Part shown: positions 27,969 through 36,692 of the stretch, piece by piece | Position numbering within the stretch: the stretch's first letter is position 1 | Layout of the letters: every line of letters starts with the position of its first letter | NCBI RefSeq assembly: GCF_041435435.1 | Contig: NZ_CP108494.1 | Coordinates: forward strand, 8,218,501-8,282,500 | DNA: 64,000 nt | Source: Streptomyces sp. NBC_01241 | Lineage (GTDB): Bacteria; Actinomycetota; Actinomycetes; Streptomycetales; Streptomycetaceae | Direction of reading: 5' to 3' | The notes under the pieces: model-generated | What the model was told of the DNA's origin: nothing | Database searches by the model: none | Seen by the model: only the letters and a program-made list of their open reading frames with translations | Position numbers and translations under genes: made by a program

Positions 27969-28376
27969 TCATTCGGGTGGTGGCAGTAGAGTTCCGAGCG
28001 GTCCGAGATCCAAATTGAGATCTTCCATGGAAAGGTCGTACCGGGCGCAGAGCTCAATCATACGACTGTGCAGAATCATCAGAGTGGCTCCCAGGCGCTC
28101 CTCCTGTTCCTCGCTGAGATCTCCTGCGTCGACCCGCTGAAGGGCTTGGCGTTCCATGAGCTGTCGCAGCAGCTCGACGATGGTGAGGACGAGCTTGATC
28201 AGGTCCCGTTCCACGGTGTCCGGGTCCGTGGTGACTCGGTGGGCCGGCCTTCGCGCCTCCGTCCCGCCCCGGGGCGGGACGTCCTGTGGCACCGCGGGCA
28301 GCATGCGGAAGGCACGGGCGGCGGCGTCGGCGACCTCGTCGAGGCGGTTGCCTGGTGGACGGTCCTCACCTGTCAT
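27969..28376 (-). CDS. gvpK: gas vesicle protein K
   Basis: 135 residues from ATG 28376 (GGAGACGACC upstream). It has the GvpK core DTVERDLIKLVLTIVELLRQLMERQAL and LSEEQEERLGATLMILHSRM, ending DLNLDLGPLGTLLP. GvpK is a conserved accessory protein of gas-vesicle assembly. It overlaps the gvpS stop by 11 bases, indicating coupling. Its position after gvpS is standard for Streptomyces. Confidence 0.9.
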   Translation of the reverse strand: MTGEDRPPGNRLDEVADAAARAFRMLPAVPQDVPPRGGTEARRPAHRVTTDPDTVERDLIKLVLTIVELLRQLMERQALQRVDAGDLSEEQEERLGATLMILHSRMIELCARYDLSMEDLNLDLGPLGTLLPPPE

Positions 28377-28620
28377 GGTCGTCTCCGACGGGTGCTGAGA
28401 CGGCATTCCACGGGGAGGGATTCTGCTCGCTGATGGAGACGATCAGCGCGCGCAACGATATGCGCACGAGGTCGATATCGGCTATGGAAAGCACGATGTC
28501 ACCGGTGAGGACCACGCCTCCGCTGAGCAACCGGTCCAGCAGGTCGATCAGTGCGATCTGCCGGTCCGGCAGGGGCTCCTCCGGCGTGGCCGTCGCCGGC
28601 AGGCTGCCCGCCGCCCTCAT
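28366..28620 (-). CDS. gvpS: gas vesicle protein GvpS (GvpA/J family)
   Basis: 84 residues of the GvpA/GvpJ family, with the family helix-strand core IALIDLLDRLLSGGVVLTGDI and VLSIADIDLVRISLRALI. GvpS is a minor shell-type protein. ATG 28620 is chosen because it overlaps the gvpL stop by 4 bases (ATGA); 20 extra upstream codons are unlikely. Order L-S-K matches other Streptomyces. Confidence 0.88.
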   Translation of the reverse strand: MRAAGSLPATATPEEPLPDRQIALIDLLDRLLSGGVVLTGDIVLSIADIDLVRISLRALIVSISEQNPSPWNAVSAPVGDDHDR

Positions 28621-29432
28621 GGCGCGGCCCTCTTCAGTGGTTCGGCCTCGGCGGGGGTGGCGAAGGAGTACGGGGCCCACGGCCCGGTGACTTCGACGCG
28701 TACCCCGGGAAGCCCTTCTGCGGCCCTCATCACGTCGGCGCGGAATCCTTCGGCATGGTGCAGCGGCACAAGGTAGGCGTCGTTGACGACGTTCTCTCCG
28801 GGCCTGCGGGCGAGTTCGCCTTGCTGCGGCCGGTGCTGGACGCGATCGACCGCAAGAGCGCGGGCGGCGGCCTCGACCCGCTCAGCTGCCCGTTCGGCGT
28901 TCCGGTAGGCGTCATCGCGGGCGTGTCGCTGTGCTCTGCGCCGACTGAGGTACGCCCGCCCCGGGCTCAGGCCCGTATCCGTGGGTCCGTCGGCCGGATT
29001 CTCGGTCGCCTCGGCCGCTTCGGCATAGATCTTGACGCCCCACTCCACCTGCGCTGCCAGGTCGGTCAGTCGGCGGTCGAACGCCTCGTGGCGGGCGCTG
29101 AGCATGAGCCGTACCCGCTCGTCGTCCAGGTATACCGTCGCCAGACGAAGCGGCAGGACGGTGGTGCGGGCGGCCAGCGCCTCAATCACACGGTGATGGG
29201 CGCGGGCCACCGACTCCAGCCAGTCCAAGTCCTCGAGATGGGCTCGCAGCGCGGCTTCCTGGAAGTCCCGCTCGGGTACCGGGCTCACGGCGATCACCAC
29301 ATCGTCGCCTTGTCCCGCACGCACCAGGTGCACCGGCGTATCCGCTACTCCAGGGAGTCCGGCGAGAGTTTCCTCCAGCGATCCGTCGGCGTCCCGTGCG
29401 ACGGCGTACGCATAGATGATGGCCTCGGTCAT
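28617..29432 (-). CDS. gvpL: gas vesicle protein GvpL (GvpL/F family)
   Basis: 271 residues of the GvpL/GvpF family. The N-terminal ferredoxin-like fold is visible in IIYAYAVARDADGSLEETL and AVSPVPERDFQ. The central VLPLRLATVYLDDERVRLML and a long charged helix rich in Ala/Arg/Glu are also present. The protein is thought to assist shell assembly. It overlaps both neighbours by ATGA junctions, so the J-L-S block is tightly coupled. The family C-terminal VEVTGPWAPYSFA motif is intact. Confidence 0.9.
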   Translation of the reverse strand: MTEAIIYAYAVARDADGSLEETLAGLPGVADTPVHLVRAGQGDDVVIAVSPVPERDFQEAALRAHLEDLDWLESVARAHHRVIEALAARTTVLPLRLATVYLDDERVRLMLSARHEAFDRRLTDLAAQVEWGVKIYAEAAEATENPADGPTDTGLSPGRAYLSRRRAQRHARDDAYRNAERAAERVEAAARALAVDRVQHRPQQGELARRPGENVVNDAYLVPLHHAEGFRADVMRAAEGLPGVRVEVTGPWAPYSFATPAEAEPLKRAAP

Positions 29433-29875
29433 GGCTTGTCCCGCTTCTCGCTGCGGGGGCCGGAACCTGCCCGTTCGGTGCGTGAGGTGCGGCGGCGAGC
29501 CGAAGGACGACTCTCCTCGTCCTCGGCCGCTGGCAGCTCACGGTCCTCGCGCAGCGCCGCGATCTCGGCTTGAAGCCGCTTGTTCTCCTCGGCGAGTGAC
29601 CGGTAGCCGTCGTTGGCGCGGGAGGAAAGCGCGGGGTCGTGCTCCCACCAGTCGATGCCCATTTCCTTCGCCTTGTCCACCGAGGCGACCAGAAGGCGCA
29701 GCTTGATCGTGAGCAACTCGATGTCCAGGAGGTTGATCTGGATATCGCCTGCGATGACGATGCCTTTGTCCAGGACCCGCTCCAAGATGTCGGCGAGATT
29801 GGCCGAGGAGCCCTGGCCGTACGGAGCGGACCTGGACGGGAGGTCGCCCAGCCTCCTGGCGACGGGTTCGGTCAC
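29429..29875 (-). CDS. gvpJ: gas vesicle protein GvpJ (GvpA family, extended)
   Basis: 148 residues. Residues about 25-75 are the GvpA-like core (LADILERVLDKGIVIAGDIQ, LLDIELLTIKLRLLV), followed by WWEHDPALSSR and a charged coiled coil with an Arg-rich end. GvpJ-type proteins are minor shell or tip components. It starts 81 bases after gvpG; in many Streptomyces clusters the Y and Z genes lie in exactly this gap, and here they are missing from it. Confidence 0.88.
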   Translation of the reverse strand: MTEPVARRLGDLPSRSAPYGQGSSANLADILERVLDKGIVIAGDIQINLLDIELLTIKLRLLVASVDKAKEMGIDWWEHDPALSSRANDGYRSLAEENKRLQAEIAALREDRELPAAEDEESRPSARRRTSRTERAGSGPRSEKRDKP

Positions 29876-29956
29876 GACCGCTGCACCTCGATTCCCTGGT
29901 ATCCCGGCTCTTCAACGGGAGCGCGTGGCAATGCTCCCGTTCCGAGGCTGCTGCGA

Positions 29957-30208
29957 TCAGGCACCGGTGCCCTGGACATGAGCCCTGATCTCGTCCAGCC
30001 GGTCCAGCAGTGCGTCCTCGCGCCGGTCGAATGTTTCCTCGTCGATGTCTCCCGCAAGGAGTTGTCGTTCGAGTTCGGCGAGTTCCCGTTCGACGGGTGC
30101 TGGGTCGTAGTACTCGTTCTCCGCGGCCTCGACGACGCGCTCCATGACCCAGGCCACGCCGCGCACCGGCGCCAGCGGAAGGGTCGCGAGTTGAGTCAGC
30201 AGTCCCAT
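29957..30208 (-). CDS. gvpG: gas vesicle protein GvpG
   Basis: 83 residues with the GvpG pattern: a short hydrophobic start (GLLTQLATLPLAPVRGVAWV), then a charged helix (ERELAELERQLLAGDIDEET, REDALLDRLDEIRA). GvpG is a small accessory protein that works with GvpF. GGGAG lies just before ATG 30208, 9 bases after the gvpF stop. The following 81-base gap to gvpJ is where accessory genes are usually found. Confidence 0.9.
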   Translation of the reverse strand: MGLLTQLATLPLAPVRGVAWVMERVVEAAENEYYDPAPVERELAELERQLLAGDIDEETFDRREDALLDRLDEIRAHVQGTGA

Positions 30209-30217
30209 GAGGGCTCC

Positions 30218-30931
30218 CTAGATGAAGCTGTAGGCGGGCAGCGGACCGAGCAGCCGCAGGTCGAAGTCCTCGCCCAGTTCCTTGGCGAGACCTTGCTCCT
30301 CGCTGAGGAAGCTCTTCTCGTTGTCCCGGTCCACAAGGAAGGACACATTCAGGAAGTCGTTCCCGGTCGCCTGCGACGAGCGTTCCTCTCGCGCGAATCC
30401 GCGCAGCGTATCGAGGACTCCGGCCGCGAGTTGATCCTGCCGCGCCTGCACTTCCTGCGCGACCAGTTCCCCGAGGGCGAGCGGCAGTTCCGGGTTGCTG
30501 TTGCCACTTCTGATCGCCTCGTTGAGCTCGCGGGCCTCGTCGGACTCCTGAAGGATCTGGCGCAGCAGCGCGTTCTCGTCCTGGGCGGCCTTCAGGTGGT
30601 ATTCGACGCAGCCCTCCAACGCCCGCAACCGTTCGCCGAACTCATCCGCCCGGTCCTCCAGAACCGCTCGTACGGCATCGTCGTCCGTGGTGGTGAAGCC
30701 GAACTGCAGCGGCAGAACCGTGCCGTCGGCCATCAGCCGCTCCTGGACAGCCTGGTGTGCGCCGAGATCCCGACGTTTGGGCCGTAGCTCCTCGGGGGCG
30801 TCGCTGACGACCGCGGACAGCCTTCCGGTGTGCACCGTGCGGAGGGTCGTCGGCGGGTCTCCCACTCCGTCGAGGCCGTCCAGGCGCTGCGGATGGGTGG
30901 TCAGGACGATGGAGTAGACGTATACGGCCAT
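30218..30931 (-). CDS. gvpF: gas vesicle protein GvpF (GvpL/F family)
   Basis: 237 residues of the GvpL/GvpF family: VYVYSIVLTTHPQRLDGLDG at the start, HQAVQERLMADGTVLPLQFG in the centre and VSFLVDRDNEKSFLSEEQ with LRLLGPLPAYSF at the end. GvpF is thought to bind the major shell protein during assembly. It starts 3 bases after the gvpA stop. It differs from GvpL in this cluster by its shorter central helix and lack of Arg-rich insert. Confidence 0.9.
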   Translation of the reverse strand: MAVYVYSIVLTTHPQRLDGLDGVGDPPTTLRTVHTGRLSAVVSDAPEELRPKRRDLGAHQAVQERLMADGTVLPLQFGFTTTDDDAVRAVLEDRADEFGERLRALEGCVEYHLKAAQDENALLRQILQESDEARELNEAIRSGNSNPELPLALGELVAQEVQARQDQLAAGVLDTLRGFAREERSSQATGNDFLNVSFLVDRDNEKSFLSEEQGLAKELGEDFDLRLLGPLPAYSFI

Positions 30932-30934
30932 GAC

Positions 30935-31396
30935 TCACTCCTCGCGGCGCCGGGCGGCAGGCCGACGCCTCGGCCGCTCCCGCCTCTCCTCGGGCTCCTT
31001 GCGCCTCTTTCCGGACTGTTCGGTCTCCTCGTCGTCGCCTCCCTTGAGGGCATCGGTCAGCACTTCGGCGGCCCCGCTCAGGGCTCCCTTGGCCTTCCCA
31101 TGCGCTCCGCCCTCGGTCACCTCGCCGACCAGGTCGGTCAACTGGGAAGGCGCCTTGCGGCCCTCCTCCAGGTCGAGGCGGTTACAGGCCTCCGCGAAGC
31201 GGAGATAGGTGTCCACGCTCGCCACGACGATGCGGGCATCGATCTTGAGAATTTCGATACCCACCAGCGATACACGCACAAAGACATCGATGACCAGACC
31301 GCGGTCCAGAATCAGTTCGAGGATGTCGTAAAGGTTCCCGGACCCTCCTCCACCGCCCCTGGAAATGGCTCCTCCGCCTTGCGGCACCACAGTCAT
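30935..31396 (-). CDS. gvpA: gas vesicle structural protein GvpA (Streptomyces type)
   Basis: 153 residues. The conserved shell core is at about 20-80 (LYDILELILDRGLVIDVFVR, VSLVGIEILKIDARIVVASV, DTYLRFAEACNRLDL). It is about twice as long as classical GvpA because of a Gly-rich N terminus and a disordered Arg/Glu-rich C-terminal tail, which other Streptomyces copies also have. AAGGAGG precedes the ATG, the strongest ribosome site of the cluster, consistent with the most abundant product. Whether the tailed form builds true vesicles in Streptomyces is unproved. Confidence 0.92.
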   Translation of the reverse strand: MTVVPQGGGAISRGGGGGSGNLYDILELILDRGLVIDVFVRVSLVGIEILKIDARIVVASVDTYLRFAEACNRLDLEEGRKAPSQLTDLVGEVTEGGAHGKAKGALSGAAEVLTDALKGGDDEETEQSGKRRKEPEERRERPRRRPAARRREE

Positions 31397-31486
31397 GGTG
31401 CCTCCTTTCAGCGGCTCACACCCGGCTGCCCGCGCGGGCTTCTCGTTCGTCCGGCGAACGGTGCCGCGGGCGTGCGATGCCGGGCC

Positions 31487-31879
31487 TCAGCCCCGGTCGA
31501 TCTGCCCTCGGGTATAGCGCCGGATGCGTTCGTACGCCACCAGTTCGCCCTCCTCGTCCAGCATCACCCGGTAGCTGGCCATCACGCTGGTCGTGCCGGG
31601 GACACGTTCCAGTTCCAGGACTTCTACGTCCGCCTGCCAGCCGTCTTCCGTCGGCTTCAGCGCCGAGACGGATTCCGGAGCTCGTCCGAGCAACTCCTGA
31701 AGCTGCTCTGCCGCGTAACGTATGGCCCGCGGAGCCGAAACCCGGCGGGACGTCTGTTTCTTTTCGCTTGTTGGGCTGCCGGCTCGTCCAGTGCTGGTTT
31801 TCCTGGCGGTCTCCTTGGCGGGCTTCTTGCTGGACGGATGCCGGACACGCTCTGTCTCGTCCTCTTCGCCTACGGCCAT
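31487..31879 (-). CDS. gvpO: gas vesicle protein GvpO
   Basis: 130 residues from ATG 31879, which follows GGAGAGGGAAC. The N-terminal 50 are Lys/Ser/Thr-rich, then the GvpO domain: AIRYAAEQLQELLGRAPESV, GWQADVEVLELERVPGTT and YRVMLDEEGELVAYERIRRY. GvpO is the usual first gene of the Streptomyces cluster and is tied to expression or assembly in other organisms. The frame stays open 59 codons upstream, but that part is not conserved-looking. The stretch 31880-32195 holds the promoter region and an inverted repeat, and no gene. Confidence 0.88.
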   Translation of the reverse strand: MAVGEEDETERVRHPSSKKPAKETARKTSTGRAGSPTSEKKQTSRRVSAPRAIRYAAEQLQELLGRAPESVSALKPTEDGWQADVEVLELERVPGTTSVMASYRVMLDEEGELVAYERIRRYTRGQIDRG

Positions 31880-32092
31880 GTTCCCTCTCCGGAATTTCGG
31901 AGACGACATGCTGCCCGCGCCATATTCACAAGACGCCATTACATGATATACGGTCCGGGCCGGCCGCATCTCGGTCTGCCGAGCACGGCTCCGTCCAATG
32001 CTGGGTGCAGTCTTGCGATCACGTGACGAAGGTCCTGCCGGCTCATTGACGCCCACGGCCGCGCGAGAATCGCTGCGAGCCGGTGGGCGCGC

Positions 32093-32111
32093 TATACCCC
32101 GAGTAGGTATA
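32093..32111. promoter_or_regulatory. inverted repeat upstream of gvpO and the divergent gene
   Basis: TATACC and GGTATA separated by 7 bases, in the intergenic region between divergent gvpO and a small membrane protein gene. Each arm resembles a stress-sigma -10 element (GGTAT), one per strand. It may be an operator or two back-to-back promoters. Confidence 0.4.
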
Positions 32112-32195
32112 ACTGGCCATTTCCTGAACGGTTGCTCTCGCCGCGTGCAGGGATCACAGTGAAAAGGGAAGGCTTACGCGAGATCGGAGCACATC

Positions 32196-32351
32196 GTGAT
32201 CATTCTCGGGATTATTTTGCTTGTCGTCGGGTTCGTGACCAGTATCTCCATACTGTGGACGATCGGGATCGTTCTGGTGGTGCTCGGGGCTGTCCTGTGG
32301 GTCTTGGGATCGCTGGGGCACGCAGTCGCTGGTCGAAGGCACTACTGGTAG
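32196..32351 (+). CDS. DUF6131 small membrane protein
   Basis: 51 residues from GTG 32196 (CGGAGC upstream). Two closely spaced membrane segments (IILGIILLVVGFVTSISILW and IGIVLVVLGAVLWVLG) end in HAVAGRRHYW, the typical DUF6131 ending. The function is unknown. It is divergent from the gas-vesicle operon and precedes another membrane protein gene on the same strand. Confidence 0.75.
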   Translation: MIILGIILLVVGFVTSISILWTIGIVLVVLGAVLWVLGSLGHAVAGRRHYW

Positions 32352-32510
32352 AGCGGTAGGGCCATCCGTCCGTCAGCCTCCCATGCCTTCGGCGTCGCTC
32401 ACCAGCGGGCTGGGCTCTATGGGGGAGGCGGCAGAGAAAGATGAATCCGGGGAAGACAGGTACGAACAGCTCTGCCCGTTCTTCGTTTTCAGCGATGCAA
32501 GCGAGGAGTT

Positions 32511-33053
32511 ATGTCGACCGGAACCCTCATAGCGATCATCGTCGCCATTGTGATCGTGTTGTTGCTGTGCGCACTGGTGGCCTCGACGGTCGCACGCCGA
32601 CGTCACCTCAAAGAGCGGTTCGGCCCGGAGTACGAGCGGGCCGTGGAGGACAAGGAGAGCCGCACGGCGGGCGAACGCGAGCTGCGTGAGCGCGAACAAC
32701 GCCACGATGCACTGGAGATCAAGCCACTGTCGGCGATGGAGCGGGACAAGTACGCCGAGGGCTGGAGCCGAGCGCAGGGGCGGTTCGTCGACCAACCGGA
32801 CGAGGCGGTCCACGAGGCCGACCGGCTGGTGACCGCGCTCATGAGCGAGCGCGGCTACCCGACCAAGGGATTCGAACAACAGGTAAGCGACCTGTCGGTT
32901 GAACACAGCCGCACCCTGGACCACTACCGCGCCGCCCACGACGTCAATGTCCGCAGCGGCGGTCATCAGGCCACCACGGAAGAACTACGGGGCGCGATGG
33001 TCCACTACCGCGCCTTGTTCGACGAGCTTCTGCACGATGGTCACCAGCGGTGA
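32511..33053 (+). CDS. hypothetical membrane-anchored protein
   Basis: 180 residues. One N-terminal membrane helix (LIAIIVAIVIVLLLCALVA) is followed by a hydrophilic, largely helical domain rich in Glu and Arg (GERELREREQRHDALEIKPL, RLVTALMSERGYPTKGFEQQ). GAGGAG lies before the ATG. Proteins with this layout are common next to CsbD and gas-vesicle genes in Streptomyces, but no function is known to me. It converges with the ABC exporter gene; the 240-base gap shows no clear terminator. Confidence 0.78.
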   Translation: MSTGTLIAIIVAIVIVLLLCALVASTVARRRHLKERFGPEYERAVEDKESRTAGERELREREQRHDALEIKPLSAMERDKYAEGWSRAQGRFVDQPDEAVHEADRLVTALMSERGYPTKGFEQQVSDLSVEHSRTLDHYRAAHDVNVRSGGHQATTEELRGAMVHYRALFDELLHDGHQR

Positions 33054-33291
33054 GTAGCGGGCGCGAGCGCGCGATGGCGCCTACAGGACGGACTCGGCGG
33101 GGCATGCGGCGGAAGACGAGGCGGCAGGTGATCGGCGTACACGCGGGCACGGGGCGGCCGTCCAGGTCGTCGGCGGCGAAATCCGTCCGGCGGAAGTCGA
33201 TGCCGGGGTCGGCGTGGTTCTGTCGGGCGGCGGCCAAGGCTGTGGGGGAGCAGTCCCCTGAGCGACAGGGTGATCCTCTCACCGGGCAGGC

Positions 33292-35286
33292 TCATGAGCG
33301 TTCCGGGACGGGCGGCGTACTGGGGCGCGGTACGGAGCCACGGGGTTCCGCTGCGTACTGGGCGGCCTGTGTGGCGAACATGGCGGCGTAGCGGCCCTGG
33401 GCGGCCATGAGTTCGTCGTGGCTGCCGTGTTCGGTGAGGCGGCCCCGGTTGAGTACGTAGATGGTATCGGCGTGGCGGACGCCGGACATGCGGTGGGTGA
33501 CCAGCACGACGGCCCGGTGGGGGCCGGCGAGTTGGCGGACGGCGTCGAAGGCGGCGATCTCGGCCTCGGGGTCGAGGGCCGAGGTGGGCTCGTCGACGAT
33601 CAGCACGCTGTCCGCCGGAGCGGTTGCCGTGCGCCAATGGGCGCGGGCCAGGCCGATCTTCTGCCATTCGCCGCCGGAGAGTTCGCAGGCCCCGCGGAAC
33701 ACGCGGGCCAGCAGGCTGCGCAGGCCGTGGGGGAGTTTCGCGATGACCGGGGCTGCGCCGGCGTAGTCGACGGAGGGCTGGAGTTCCTCGTGCTCGGCGT
33801 GCCGGTCGGGGCGGCCGATGCGGATGTTCAGGGCGGCGGTCACCGGCCAGCGCTGGAAGTCCTGGGTGAGCAGCGCCACGCGGTCGAACACCTGTGAGCG
33901 GTCGAGGCCGGACAGCTCGTCGTCGCCCCAGTGCACCGTGCCGTCCTGTGGCAGCAGCAGCCCGGCGAGGACCTTCATCAGGGTGCTCTTGCCCGAGCCG
34001 TTCTCACCCACGACAGCGGTCACCGAACCCATGGGAAACGCTATCGAGACTCCGTCCAGCGCGGGAGCGTCACGGTCCGGATAGGAGTAGGTGACCTTGT
34101 CGAGGACGACTTCGCCCACCCGCTCCGGCAGGTGCTGCCCGCCGTCGGGGATGCGTCGTCGCGCGGCCTCCGCCAAGAACCGGTCGTGGTCCTGCACGTA
34201 GAGGCTCTCCTCGTGCAGCTGGTTGACGTTCATGACCAGCGCACCCAGACTCGCCGAGCCCGACCGCACCGCGATCACCGCGGTACCGGCCACGGCCAGG
34301 CTCATGTGACCGGCCATGATCAGCCAGAGCATCACCCCGTACGTGCCGGCCATCGCCAGACCGGACAGCGCGGCTGCCACCAGCTCGGTCAGCGCCTTGC
34401 CGTTCGCGAGCCGCTTCTGCTCGGCCTCGGCGCTCTCGGCCATGCCGCGGTACTTCTCCAACAGGAACGCACCGACCGCGTGGATCCGCACCTCCTGGGC
34501 CGCACTGCGCTCGGTCAGCAGGTTTCCGATCAGACGGCTGGCGCGTACGTGCTCGACCCACGTCATCACCGACACGTACCGTTCCTGCGCCACCCGCATC
34601 GCTCCCCAGCCACGAGGAGCCGCGATCAACAGCAACATCGGCAGCAGCACCGGGTCCAGGACGGTCAGGATGCCCGCCGTGGCGATCAGGGAGATCGTTC
34701 CGTTGAGTGCGGACACGCACGCACTGATCATGCGCCGGGCGGAGGCGGCCCCGAACTGGGCCACATCGATCAGGCGGCGGAACTCCGGATCCTCGATCGC
34801 CTCCAACTCGACCACCGTGGCCGCAGCCAGGTACTCCGTCGTCGCGATCCGCTCCACCAGCGGCTCCAGACGGCCTGCCCGCGACGTGGACAGACCGGCG
34901 AGGCCGGCATTCACCACCGCGACCACCGCGCCGATCACCAGCGCGGGCAGAGCAGTACGCAACCGGTCGACGGCATCCCCGCCCCCGAGCAGCGCGTGCA
35001 TCACGGAGTTGACCGCCAGCAGACCCACGGCCGCCGCGATGCCCTGCCCGACCTCGCTCACACCGACGACCAGCAGCGCCGGCCGGTCCGCCGTCCATGC
35101 CCGGCGCAGCGTACTGCCGACCAGCCGGGGCATGGCGCGGATCGCCGAGAGCATGGTCAGATCCAGTCGGGCATGCTCGTGCTGGGCAAAACCCAAGTCG
35201 TAGCGCAACGGCCCGCCGAACAGCTCCTGTTCGGCTGCGGAGACCACCGGCTCGACCATCCGGACACGGTGTAAGAACTTCCTCAC
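33292..35286 (-). CDS. ABC exporter, fused permease and ATPase
   Basis: 664 residues. An N-terminal membrane domain with about six spans covers residues 50-370. The ATPase domain follows, with Walker A GENGSGKST, signature LSGGEWQK, Walker B SVLIVDEPTSALD and switch His in VTHRMSG. It is a half-transporter that should dimerise and export an unknown substrate. The start is GTG 35286 after GAGGAGG and overlaps the upstream phosphotransferase-like gene by GTGA. The substrate cannot be read from the sequence; the pairing with a phosphotransferase hints at a modified peptide or antibiotic. Confidence 0.88.
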   Translation of the reverse strand: MRKFLHRVRMVEPVVSAAEQELFGGPLRYDLGFAQHEHARLDLTMLSAIRAMPRLVGSTLRRAWTADRPALLVVGVSEVGQGIAAAVGLLAVNSVMHALLGGGDAVDRLRTALPALVIGAVVAVVNAGLAGLSTSRAGRLEPLVERIATTEYLAAATVVELEAIEDPEFRRLIDVAQFGAASARRMISACVSALNGTISLIATAGILTVLDPVLLPMLLLIAAPRGWGAMRVAQERYVSVMTWVEHVRASRLIGNLLTERSAAQEVRIHAVGAFLLEKYRGMAESAEAEQKRLANGKALTELVAAALSGLAMAGTYGVMLWLIMAGHMSLAVAGTAVIAVRSGSASLGALVMNVNQLHEESLYVQDHDRFLAEAARRRIPDGGQHLPERVGEVVLDKVTYSYPDRDAPALDGVSIAFPMGSVTAVVGENGSGKSTLMKVLAGLLLPQDGTVHWGDDELSGLDRSQVFDRVALLTQDFQRWPVTAALNIRIGRPDRHAEHEELQPSVDYAGAAPVIAKLPHGLRSLLARVFRGACELSGGEWQKIGLARAHWRTATAPADSVLIVDEPTSALDPEAEIAAFDAVRQLAGPHRAVVLVTHRMSGVRHADTIYVLNRGRLTEHGSHDELMAAQGRYAAMFATQAAQYAAEPRGSVPRPSTPPVPERS

Positions 35287-36107
35287 GTACTGCCTCCTCG
35301 AGTGGGGTCCGTCCAGTTCAGTGCCATGTACGAAGGGCCTTCGACGAGCATGCGGAAGATGGCCACGGTGTACGGGTGAGAGTCCCTCGGGGGCTGTTCC
35401 GTCGGTACCCGGAAGAGACCGTCGTGTTTGTCAGGCTCCGCGTGGTACGGCTTTCCCGTCCAGACGGGCCACTGCGCTCGAAGTCGATCAGCGACAATCG
35501 CTGCCCGTCCCACAGAGGATTGTGCTCCCAGAAATCTCCATGACGCAGCCCCATCTGGAGTCCATCGGTCATGTCCGGCAGCCTCGACGTGAACCGCCGC
35601 AGCAGCAGAGCCTCGTCGGCCGTGACGCAGGCGCCTGCCCGGTGCAGATTCTTCTCCACGCCGACAGCCACATCGGTGCCCACCGCGTGCGCCTGTGCGC
35701 GGGACTCGGCGGTCATCGTCATCGCTTCGTGGAAGCGGCGCAGCAGCGCTCCTGCCTGGCGGTGTGCCTCGCGTTGCACGCGGGGCGACAAATCCTGCCC
35801 TTCGAGGGGCGTTCCCCTGGTGGCGGTCAGGATCACGGCGAGAAGATGAGGCGAACTGTCCACGAGCGCCGCTGCCTTGCCTGCCCCGAGCGCCGGCACC
35901 ACGTGCCGGTAGGCGAAGGTCTCCCTGGTGCAGAACTCCGGCCCGGGTGCGACCTTCACGAAGTACCGGACCCCGTTGCGCACGCGGACCTTTGCGGACC
36001 CGGGAGTTCACTCGCTCGTGCGAGGCGTCCCGCACTTCGGAGATCGGGCCTACCGCCTTCGTGGCCCAGCGCGCGATGTCAGCGGGCATCGCTGTGGCCG
36101 CACTCAT
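35283..36107 (-). pseudogene. phosphotransferase-family gene with frame disruptions
   Basis: The start at ATG 36107 gives IARWATKAVGPISEVRDASH in one frame. Near 36000 the sequence moves to the next frame, giving RYFVKVAPGPEFCTRETFAYRH, LRRFHEAMTM, the catalytic-loop-like LRHGDFWEHNP and SLIDFERS. Near 35475 coding quality returns to the first frame and runs to a stop overlapping the ABC gene. The aminoglycoside/choline-kinase-type domain is recognisable. Two compensating indels mean a pseudogene or sequencing errors. The last 60 codons do not resemble the usual C terminus, so they may come from another gene. The gap 36108-36631 shows no gene. Confidence 0.65.
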
Positions 36108-36631
36108 GCCGGGTACCTCGGATCCCGGCGTGATGAGACCCCGGCCACCGAGCGGCGTCCGCCAACGTTACGCACTCCTGGCGCGGGTGCCGGAAGATCG
36201 GTTTCGAACACGGGATGAAGGACGGTGAAGAAGAGCGAGTGATGCACGACGACTCCCGCGATGCGATGAGGCGGACAGGTGCTCGGACAACGTGGGGTTC
36301 GTCGTCCCCGTCACGGGTGTGAGCGGGCGAAATCTAGAACGTGATTTCGCATCGCCCGTGTGATCCCGGCGGAATGCCCCTCGCGCGATGTGATGGTGCG
36401 TTCGAATCACTCCTGTGGGTGTGGGTACTCCTATCGGGGGATTACGTGGATGGCTGGAGGCGTGGTCACGGTCGCACTCCCGCGCACGACGGCTGAGCCT
36501 GGAGACGACGTGTGTGGGGATGGCGGGACCGAGGGGCGCGGCGTCATCGACGACGCTGCGAAGGTCCTGCCGGGAGAGGCGCGCTCGACTACGTCTGAAT
36601 GGACGCCTGCGACCGGAGCGAGGGGGAACGG

Positions 36632-36674
36632 GCGTGGGGTGGAGAACACCCAAGGCTGCTTCACCACCCCACGC
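36632..36674 (-). terminator. terminator of macrolide glycosyltransferase gene
   Basis: Perfect 11-bp stem GCGTGGGGTGG / CCACCCCACGC with a 21-base loop, 18 bases beyond the glycosyltransferase stop. Confidence 0.85.
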
Positions 36675-36692
36675 TCCGTGGCGAGTTGGAGA

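Noticed and set aside
33054..33291. Possible small gene between the membrane protein and the ABC exporter
   Set aside because: Several short overlapping minus-strand frames contain plausible segments (PACTPITCRLVFRRM), but none has a start site or consistent coding signal.
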